From: Saccharothrix sp.
GTDB lineage: Bacteria; Actinomycetota; Actinomycetes; Mycobacteriales; Pseudonocardiaceae
Direction of reading: 5' to 3'
NCBI RefSeq assembly: GCF_031180885.1
Contig: NZ_JAPSLK010000059.1
Coordinates: forward strand, 1 to 53,301
Length of the DNA: 53,301 nt
Shown here: piece after piece, positions 47,366 to 53,301 of the stretch
Layout: every line of letters starts with the position of its first letter
How positions within the stretch are numbered: the stretch's first letter is position 1
Notes under the pieces: model-generated
Databases searched by the model: none
Seen by the model: only the letters and a program-made list of their open reading frames with translations
What the model was told of the DNA's origin: nothing
Program-made: the position numbers and the translations under genes

Positions 47366-48220
47366 GTGCAGCTTCTGCGCCTCGGAGCGCCGGGCTCCGA
47401 ACGCCCCGCCGTCCGGACGGCCGACGGGACCACGTACGACCTGAGCCCGGTGACCGGCGACGTCGACGGGCCGTTCCTGGCCGCCGACGGCATCGCCCGC
47501 ACCCGGGCCGCGCTCGCCGCCGGGACGCTCCCCGTGCTCGACCCCGAGGGCCTGCGCGTCGGGCCGCCGGTCGCGGGCGTCGGCAAGATCGTGTGCATCG
47601 GCCTCAACTACCGCGACCACGCCGAGGAGACCGGCGCCGCGATCCCCGCCGAACCGGTGGTGTTCCTCAAGACCCCGGACACCATCGTCGGCCCGTACGA
47701 CGAGGTCCTGGTGCCGCGCAACTCGGTCAAAACGGACTGGGAGGTCGAACTCGGCGTCGTCATCGGCCGCACCGCCCGGTACCTGGAGACCGCCGAGGAG
47801 GCGCTGGCCTGCGTCGCCGGGTACACCGTGTCGCACGACGTGTCCGAGCGGGAGTTCCAGATCGAGCGCGGCGGGCAGTGGGACAAGGGCAAGAACTGCG
47901 AGACGTTCAACCCCCTCGGCCCCTTCCTGGTCCCCGCCGCGGACGTCCCCGACCCGCAGGCCCTGGGCCTGCGGCTGTCGGTCAACGGCACCATTCGCCA
48001 GGACTCCTCCACCAAGCACATGATCTTCCCGGTGGCCGAGGTGATCCGCTACCTGAGCTGGTTCCTCGTCCTCCGACCCGGTGACCTCGTCAACACCGGC
48101 ACGCCGGCGGGCGTGGCCCTCGGGCAGCCCGAGCCCAAGCCGTACCTGCGGGCCGGGGACGTGGTCGAGCTGTCCATCGACGGCCTGGGCACCCAGCGCC
48201 AGACGTTCGGGCAGGCGTGA
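47366..48220 (+). CDS. Fumarylacetoacetate hydrolase-family protein, likely 2,4-diketo-3-deoxy-L-fuconate hydrolase
   Basis: A 284-aa FAH-family C-C hydrolase. The core motif is IVCIGLNYRDHAEETG near 74-89. The metal-binding acids lie in WEVELGVVIGR near 125-135 and in YTVSHDVSERE near 150-160, and TGTPAGVALG is near the C-terminus. The GTG at 47366 has GAGGAGG 7 bp upstream. Its stop overlaps the dehydratase start. With a dehydratase and an SDR next in the operon, the best fit is the non-phosphorylating route in which a 2,4-diketo-3-deoxy acid is split to pyruvate and lactate. Other FAH reactions are possible, so the substrate is inferred. Confidence 0.85.
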   Translation: MQLLRLGAPGSERPAVRTADGTTYDLSPVTGDVDGPFLAADGIARTRAALAAGTLPVLDPEGLRVGPPVAGVGKIVCIGLNYRDHAEETGAAIPAEPVVFLKTPDTIVGPYDEVLVPRNSVKTDWEVELGVVIGRTARYLETAEEALACVAGYTVSHDVSEREFQIERGGQWDKGKNCETFNPLGPFLVPAADVPDPQALGLRLSVNGTIRQDSSTKHMIFPVAEVIRYLSWFLVLRPGDLVNTGTPAGVALGQPEPKPYLRAGDVVELSIDGLGTQRQTFGQA

Positions 48221-49518
48221 TGGCCCGCATCGTCGACCTGGACGTGATGGACATCCGGTTCCCCACGTCGCGGGAGTTGGACGGTTCGGACGCGATGAAC
48301 CCCGATCCGGACTACTCGGCCGCGTACGTGGTGTTGCGGACGGACGAGGGTCCGGACGGGTACGGCCTGGCGTTCACCATCGGGCGGGGCAACGACGTGC
48401 AGGCGGCGGCGATCCGGTCGTTGGCTCCGCACTTGGTGGGCCGGGCCGTCCCCGAGACCGCCGCGGACCTCGGAGCGCTGTACTTCGAGCTGGTCGGCGA
48501 CTCGCAGTTGCGGTGGCTGGGCCCGGAGAAGGGCGTGGCGCACATGGCGTTGGGGGCGGTGGTGAACGCGGCGTGGGACCTGGCGGCGCGGCGGGCGGGG
48601 GTGCCGTTGTGGCGGTTCCTGTCGGCGTTGACGCCGGAGGAGATCGTCGGGTTGGTCGACTTCCGCTACCTGTCCGACGCGTTGACCCCGGAGGAGGCGC
48701 TGGGGCTGTTGCGGGCGGCGGAGCCGGGTCGGGCGGAGCGGGCGGAATTCGTGGCCCGGGAGGGCTACCCGGCCTACACGACCTCGCCGGGTTGGCTGGG
48801 GTACTCCGACGACAAGCTGGCCGCGTTGTCCCGGCAGGCGGTGGCCGACGGGTTCGACATGATCAAGCTCAAGGTCGGCGGTGACCTCGACGACGACGTG
48901 CGGCGGATGAAGCTGGCCCGTGAGGTGGTCGGCGGGCAGGTGCGGATCGCGGTGGACGCCAACCAGCGCTGGGACGTCGACACGGCGATCCGGTGGATGC
49001 GCGAACTGGCTCCCTACCAGCCGTACTGGATCGAGGAGCCGACCTCGCCGGACGACGTGCTGGCCCACGAGGCGATCGCGACGGCGTTGGACCCGATCCG
49101 GGTGGCGACCGGTGAGCACGTGCAGAACCGGGTGGTCTTCAAGCAGTTGCTCCAGGCCGATGCGATCGACGTGTTGCAGATCGACGCGTGTCGGGTGGGC
49201 GGGGTGAACGAGAACGTGGCGATCCTGTTGTTGGCGCACAAGTTCGGTGTCCCGGTGTGTCCGCACGCGGGTGGTGTGGGGTTGTGCGAGCTGGTGCGGC
49301 ACCTGTCGCTGTTCGACTACGTGGCGGTGTCCGGGTCGCTGGACGGGCGGGTCATCGAGTGGGTGGACCACTTGCACGAGCACTTCACCGACCCGGCGGT
49401 GGTGCGTGACGGCCGGTACGTCGCGCCCACCGAGCCCGGGTTCTCCGCCCGGCTCAAGGACGAAACCCTGGCCGCGTACCGCTACCCCGACGGTCCGGTG
49501 TGGACGGAGGCGTCGTGA
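48220..49518 (+). CDS. Enolase-superfamily sugar-acid dehydratase, likely L-fuconate dehydratase
   Basis: A 432-aa member of the mandelate racemase/enolase superfamily. The catalytic Lys pair is in DMIKLKVGGD near 211-220; metal ligands are Asp in VDANQRWD, Glu in WIEEPTSPDD and Glu in ATGEHVQNR; the catalytic His is in CPHAGGVGLCE near 346-356. N-terminal DIRFPTSRELDGSDAMNPDPDY (shown here by its first and last parts) and the length match L-fuconate dehydratases, which convert L-fuconate to 2-keto-3-deoxy-L-fuconate. The start is ATG 48220 (TGATG overlap) or GTG 48217. L-fuconate is my best guess; related acids such as L-galactonate cannot be excluded. Confidence 0.88.
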   Translation: MARIVDLDVMDIRFPTSRELDGSDAMNPDPDYSAAYVVLRTDEGPDGYGLAFTIGRGNDVQAAAIRSLAPHLVGRAVPETAADLGALYFELVGDSQLRWLGPEKGVAHMALGAVVNAAWDLAARRAGVPLWRFLSALTPEEIVGLVDFRYLSDALTPEEALGLLRAAEPGRAERAEFVAREGYPAYTTSPGWLGYSDDKLAALSRQAVADGFDMIKLKVGGDLDDDVRRMKLAREVVGGQVRIAVDANQRWDVDTAIRWMRELAPYQPYWIEEPTSPDDVLAHEAIATALDPIRVATGEHVQNRVVFKQLLQADAIDVLQIDACRVGGVNENVAILLLAHKFGVPVCPHAGGVGLCELVRHLSLFDYVAVSGSLDGRVIEWVDHLHEHFTDPAVVRDGRYVAPTEPGFSARLKDETLAAYRYPDGPVWTEAS

Positions 49519-50264
49519 ACGACTTCGAGGGACTGGTCGCGATCGTCACCGGCGGCGCGTCGGGCATCGGCTTGGCCACCGCGCGCCTGCTCGCGTCCCG
49601 GGGCGCGAAGGTGGCCTGTCTGGACCTGAACCCGCGGGTGGACGAGCCGCTGGTGGGCATCCGGGCCGACGTGTCGGACGACGACAGCGTTCGGGCGGCG
49701 GTCGACGCCGTGGTGGCCGGGTTCGGTCGGCTGGACGTCGTGGTGAACAACGCGGGGATCGGCGCGCAGGGGGACGTGGCCGCCAACCCGGACGACGAGT
49801 GGCGGCGGGTGTGGGAGGTGAACGTGGGTGGGATCGTGCGGGTCACCCGCGCCGCCCTGCCGCATCTGCGCCGCTCGCCCGCGGCGGCGGTGGTGAACAC
49901 GGGTTCGATCGCCGGGTGGGCGGGTCTGCCGCAGCGGGCGCTGTACTCGGCCACGAAGGGCGCGGTGCACGCGCTGACCCTGGCGATGGCCGCTGACCAC
50001 GTGCGGGAGGGCGTCCGCGTGAACGCGGTGGCCCCCGGCACGGCGGACACCCCGTGGGTGGGCCGCCTGCTCGATTCGGCACCGGATCCGGACGCCGAGC
50101 GGGCCGCGTTGGAGGCCAGGCAGCCGCACGGGCGCCTGGTCTCGGCCGACGAGGTCGCGGGCGCGATCGCCTACCTGGCGAGCCCGCTGTCCGGCTCGAC
50201 CGCGGGCACCGTCCTGGCCGTCGACGGCGGCATGCACGGGCTGCGGTTGCGCCCGAAGTCCTAG
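49515..50264 (+). CDS. Short-chain dehydrogenase, likely 2-keto-3-deoxy-L-fuconate dehydrogenase
   Basis: A 249-aa classical SDR. The cofactor loop is TGGASGIGLA near 12-21, DLN in ACLDLNP suggests NAD+ preference, NNAG is near 80-83, catalytic Ser lies in NTGSIAG, and YSATK gives the catalytic Tyr and Lys near 150-154. The GTG at 49515 overlaps the dehydratase stop (GTGA), so they are co-translated. In the FAH-type pathway it would oxidise 2-keto-3-deoxy-fuconate at C4 to the 2,4-diketo acid that the hydrolase then cleaves. An alternative role as L-fucose 1-dehydrogenase is possible. Confidence 0.85.
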   Translation: MNDFEGLVAIVTGGASGIGLATARLLASRGAKVACLDLNPRVDEPLVGIRADVSDDDSVRAAVDAVVAGFGRLDVVVNNAGIGAQGDVAANPDDEWRRVWEVNVGGIVRVTRAALPHLRRSPAAAVVNTGSIAGWAGLPQRALYSATKGAVHALTLAMAADHVREGVRVNAVAPGTADTPWVGRLLDSAPDPDAERAALEARQPHGRLVSADEVAGAIAYLASPLSGSTAGTVLAVDGGMHGLRLRPKS

Positions 50265-50291
50265 GAAAACCTCCCCCGAAATCGAGGAACG

Positions 50292-51326
50292 ATGAAGCGT
50301 CGCAGCATCCTCACCGCCGCGGTGTGCCTCGCGCTGACCACCGCCGCCTGCGGCACGGCCACCACCTCCGGTGGCACCGCCTCCGGCGTCGGCCCGATCG
50401 GCTTGGACTTCCCCCGGGCCGACTCCGACTTCTGGAACTCCTACATCAAGTACGCGCCGGAGAAGGCGAAGGCGCTGGGCATCAACCTGATGGCGCCGAC
50501 GAACTCGCAGAACAAGGTGGAGAACCTGGTCGCCAACGCGCAGTCGTTGCAGAGCCAGGGCGCGAAGGCCATCATCATGGCGCCGCAGGACACCGGCGCG
50601 ATCGCCTCCACGCTGGAGCGGTTGGAGAAGGCCAAGATCCCGGTGATCACCGTGGACACCCGCCCGGACAAGGGCAAGGCGTACATGGTGGTGCGGGCGG
50701 ACAACAAGGCCTACGGCGAGAAGGCGTGCAGGTTCCTCGGCGAGAAGCTGGGCGGCAAGGGCAAGGTCGTGGAGTTCCAGGGCTCGCTGTCCTCGGTCAA
50801 CGGCCGCGACCGGTCCGAGGCGTTCGCCAAGTGCATGAAGGAGAACTACCCCGGCATCACGGTGTTCGAGGAGCCGACGGACTGGGAGGGCACCAAGGCC
50901 TCCGCCGCGTTGCAGACCCGGCTGAACCAGCACCCGGACATCAACGGCATCTACATGCAGGCCGGCGGCGTGTTCCTCGCGCCGACGCTGCAGGTGTTGC
51001 GGCAGAAGAACATGCTGGTGCCGCCGACCGACCCGAAGCACGTGTTCATCGTCTCCAACGACGGCATCCCGCAGGAGTTGGAGGCCATCCGCAAGGGCGA
51101 GATCGACGCGACGGTGTCGCAGCCGGCGGACCTGTACGCGGAGTGGGCGCTGTTCTACGCCAAGGCCGCGGTGGAGGGCAAGACGTTCAAGCCGGGCAAG
51201 ACCGACCACGGCAGCGAGATCGTCGACGTGGGCAACGGCCAGCTGGAGGACCAGCTCCCGGCGCCGCTGATCACCAAGGAGAACGTGGATGACAAGGCCT
51301 TCTGGGGCAACCAGATCGGCAAATGA
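50292..51326 (+). CDS. Sugar-binding lipoprotein of a CUT2-type ABC importer
   Basis: A 344-aa RbsB-like periplasmic-binding protein (Peripla_BP_4). The lipobox TTAAC places the lipidated Cys at residue 20. The mature protein has IGLDFPRADSDFWNSYIK, AKAIIMAPQDTGAIAS, IPVITVDTRPDKGKA and the second-lobe SNDGIPQELEAIRKGEIDA. The ATG at 50292 is 27 bp after the SDR stop, with a weak AGGAA upstream. It is co-transcribed with an ATPase and permease. Import of the sugar or sugar acid degraded by the preceding enzymes, such as L-fucose, is inferred. Confidence 0.9.
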   Translation: MKRRSILTAAVCLALTTAACGTATTSGGTASGVGPIGLDFPRADSDFWNSYIKYAPEKAKALGINLMAPTNSQNKVENLVANAQSLQSQGAKAIIMAPQDTGAIASTLERLEKAKIPVITVDTRPDKGKAYMVVRADNKAYGEKACRFLGEKLGGKGKVVEFQGSLSSVNGRDRSEAFAKCMKENYPGITVFEEPTDWEGTKASAALQTRLNQHPDINGIYMQAGGVFLAPTLQVLRQKNMLVPPTDPKHVFIVSNDGIPQELEAIRKGEIDATVSQPADLYAEWALFYAKAAVEGKTFKPGKTDHGSEIVDVGNGQLEDQLPAPLITKENVDDKAFWGNQIGK

Positions 51327-52777
51327 ACGCCGTTGAAGCGACCGGGGTGACCGTGCGGTTCGGCCGCACGGTCGCGCTGGACGACGTGGAGATCAAGATC
51401 ACGGCCGGCGAGTCCCATGCGTTGGTGGGTCGCAACGGCGCGGGGAAGTCCACGCTGGTGTCGGTGCTGACCGGGATGCGCGCCCCGGACGCCGGGTCGG
51501 TGCGGTTCTTCGGCGCGGACGCGCCGGCGGTCGCGGACCGCGCGGCGTGGCGGGAGAAGGTGGCGTGCGTGTACCAGAAGTCGACCGCCGTGCCCGAGCT
51601 GTCGGTGGCGGAGAACCTGTTCCTCAACCGGCAGGACCGGCTGATCCGGTGGTCGAGGCTGCGCCGGCGGGCCGCCGACCTGTTGGAGCAGTACGAGGTG
51701 GCGGTGCACCCGGACGCCCGGGTCGCCGACCTGACCGTGGAGCAGCGGCAGCTCGTGGAGATCGCTCGGGCGTTGTCGGGCGGGGCGCGGTTCATCATCC
51801 TCGACGAGCCGACCGCCCAGCTCGACGGCCCGGCGATCGAGCGGCTGTTCGACCGGATGCGGGCGTTGCAGGACACCGGCGTGACGTTCCTGTTCATCTC
51901 GCACCACCTCCAGGAGATCTACCAGGTGTGCCAGACCGTCACGGTCTACCGGGACGCCAAGCACATCCTCACCGCGCCGGTCGACGGACTGTCCAAACCG
52001 GACTTGATCCAGGCCATGACCGGCGAGCCCGGCGGCCTGAGCATCCCGGACGGCGCGGACCGGCCCCGGTCGTCGCAACCGGTGCTGACCGTGGACGGGC
52101 TGTCGGGCGACGGCTTCGAGGGCGTGTCCCTCGAAGTGGCAGCAGGGGAAGTGGTCGGGCTGGCGGGCAGCGCGTCCAGCGGCAAGCACGAGCTGGCCGA
52201 GACCGTCTACGGGCTGCGCTCGTCCGCCGCCGGGTCCGTGTCGGTCCGGGGCTCGCGGGTCCGCGCCGGTGACGTGCCGGCCGCGCTGCGGGCCGGCATC
52301 GGGTGCGTGCCGCGCGACCGCCACCACCAGGGCCTGGTGCTGGACCTGACCATCGCCGAGAACGCGACCATGACCGCCCCGGCGGCGTTCGTGCGCAAGT
52401 CGGCGCTCCACGACTCCGGTCGGACCGCGATCGCGGAGTACGACATCAAGGCCGCCGGGCCGGACCAACCGGTCTCCGACCTGTCCGGCGGCAACCAGCA
52501 GAAGGTCGTCATGGCCCGCGCCCTGGCGACCGGGCCCGCCGTGCTGGTGCTGATCAACCCGACCGCCGGGGTGGACGTGAAGTCCAAGGAATCCCTGCTG
52601 GGCGTGGTGGACGCCCAGGCCCGCGCGGGTAAAGCCGCTCTCGTCGTCTCCGACGAACTGGACGACCTGCGGGTGTGCGACCGGGTCCTGGTGCTGTTCC
52701 ACGGCCGGGTGGTCGCGGAGTTCGACCGGGGCTGGCGCGACGGCGAGCTGATCGCGGCGATCGAAGGGATGTCATGA
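51323..52777 (+). CDS. CUT2-type sugar ABC transporter ATPase (two NBDs, second one degenerate)
   Basis: A 484-aa RbsA/AraG-like protein with two nucleotide-binding domains. NBD1 has Walker A GRNGAGKST at 36-44, signature-like LTVEQRQLVEIARAL, Walker B FIILDEPTAQLD and an H-loop His in FISHHLQE. NBD2 has GSASSGKHE in the Walker A position, a canonical LSGGNQQKVVMARAL signature, but LINPTAGVD where Walker B normally has LDEPTRGVD. The second domain therefore lacks the usual Asp and catalytic Glu. The ATG at 51323 overlaps the binding-protein stop (ATGA) and its stop overlaps the permease start. It energises import of the sugar used by this operon. Confidence 0.92.
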   Translation: MNAVEATGVTVRFGRTVALDDVEIKITAGESHALVGRNGAGKSTLVSVLTGMRAPDAGSVRFFGADAPAVADRAAWREKVACVYQKSTAVPELSVAENLFLNRQDRLIRWSRLRRRAADLLEQYEVAVHPDARVADLTVEQRQLVEIARALSGGARFIILDEPTAQLDGPAIERLFDRMRALQDTGVTFLFISHHLQEIYQVCQTVTVYRDAKHILTAPVDGLSKPDLIQAMTGEPGGLSIPDGADRPRSSQPVLTVDGLSGDGFEGVSLEVAAGEVVGLAGSASSGKHELAETVYGLRSSAAGSVSVRGSRVRAGDVPAALRAGIGCVPRDRHHQGLVLDLTIAENATMTAPAAFVRKSALHDSGRTAIAEYDIKAAGPDQPVSDLSGGNQQKVVMARALATGPAVLVLINPTAGVDVKSKESLLGVVDAQARAGKAALVVSDELDDLRVCDRVLVLFHGRVVAEFDRGWRDGELIAAIEGMS

Positions 52778-53301
52778 CGAAAGCACTCACCCGGCCGCCG
52801 GCCGCCGCGGCCGCCCCGCCGAAGTTCCGCCTGGGCCGCTACCAGGACCTGGCGCTGGTGCCCGCGATCATCGTGCTGCTGGTCGTCGGGGCGGTGGTCA
52901 GCCCGATCTTCCTCACCGCCGACAACCTGATCGCGGTGTTGCAGCAGCAGAGCGAGCTGTCGCTGCTGGTGCTCGGGCAGGCGTTGATCCTCATCGCGGG
53001 CAAGATGGACCTGTCGCTGGAGTCCACCATCGGCATCGCGCCCGCCCTGGCGATCGCCCTGGTCATCCCGGCCGCGTCCAACGGGCTCGGCATCGAGCTG
53101 CCCGCGTGGACGGCGATCCCGGTGTGCCTGCTGGTCGGTGCGGTGATCGGTGGGCTCAACGGGTTTTTCATCCTCAAGCTCGGCCTGTCCGGGTTCATGG
53201 TCACCCTCGGGATGCTGACCATGCTGCGCGGGCTGCAGGAGGCGCTGACCAAGGGCCAGACGCTGTTCGACGTGCCCGCGTCGTTCCTGTACCTCGGCGC
53301 G
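52774..53301 (+). CDS. CUT2-type sugar ABC transporter permease (3' end outside window)
   Basis: The first 176 residues of an RbsC/AraH-like permease; the frame runs off the window without a stop. After a Pro/Ala-rich start there are hydrophobic segments near 26-47, 65-76, 84-102 and 113-130, with the conserved GKMDLSLESTIGIAPALAI in the position of the RbsC GGIDLSVGS motif and LGLSGFMVTLGMLTMLRG near 144-161. The family is about 320-350 aa. The ATG at 52774 overlaps the ATPase stop (ATGA). It completes the importer of the sugar-acid operon. Confidence 0.9.
   Translation, partial: MTKALTRPPAAAAAPPKFRLGRYQDLALVPAIIVLLVVGAVVSPIFLTADNLIAVLQQQSELSLLVLGQALILIAGKMDLSLESTIGIAPALAIALVIPAASNGLGIELPAWTAIPVCLLVGAVIGGLNGFFILKLGLSGFMVTLGMLTMLRGLQEALTKGQTLFDVPASFLYLGA

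Overview
The window is high-GC actinobacterial chromosome, most likely from the Pseudonocardiaceae / Actinosynnema-Saccharothrix group. This is inferred from the carD-lpqE-radA core block, GTG/TTG starts, lipoproteins, SARP/STAND regulation and a Streptomyces-type integrative conjugative element; no species can be named from sequence alone.

Left flank (1-9508): the 5' part of carD (minus), an LpqE-like lipoprotein and radA, then three minus-strand genes: a trehalose-6-phosphate phosphatase fused to a GH15 hydrolase, the trehalose-6-phosphate synthase otsA, and a ThrE-type exporter. A GC-rich repeat patch without genes separates lpqE and radA.

Integrated element (9540-22945, about 13.4 kb): an actinomycete integrative and conjugative element (AICE) inserted in the 3' end of a tRNA-Thr(UGU) gene. 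A perfect 44-bp direct repeat marks attL and attR. The minus strand is nearly one operon of tightly overlapping genes: small proteins, a lipoprotein, DUF2637/Spd-like membrane proteins, an FtsK/TraB DNA pump, a primase-polymerase, a C5-cytosine methyltransferase, a RepA-type ATPase, an excisionase and a tyrosine integrase. A divergent GntR repressor, probably leaderless, faces two palindromic operators. It is followed by lower-GC cargo, a GT2 glycosyltransferase and a small unknown protein. The least expected structures are here: two 83-bp arrays of a 9-bp site with identical geometry in opposite orientation, a CTAG-rich patch beside traB that resembles a clt/TRS locus, a dispersed repeat that is coding in two genes and non-coding in a third place, and shared arm-like sites at both ends.

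Middle (22946-35299): the displaced tRNA terminator, a 33-bp-arm hairpin, then a two-component system divergent from a flavin electron-transfer operon (ferric-reductase-like membrane protein, FMN-binding protein, ApbE). After these come a TPR protein that looks like a headless XRE regulator next to a 15-bp tandem repeat, a TetR regulator, an ADP-ribosylglycohydrolase, a large BTAD/NB-ARC/TPR regulator with a rare TTA codon, an SGNH hydrolase and a Thr-rich anchored protein.

Right (35300-53301): a minus-strand carbohydrate operon (ROK regulator, lipoprotein binding protein, two permeases, GH4 6-phospho-glycosidase, BadF-type kinase), a DUF3159 membrane protein, a second BadF-type kinase, a secreted 1093-aa subtilase, and a plus-strand operon for non-phosphorylating sugar-acid catabolism, probably L-fuconate (FAH-family hydrolase, enolase-superfamily dehydratase, SDR, CUT2-type ABC importer). 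The importer permease runs off the window end.
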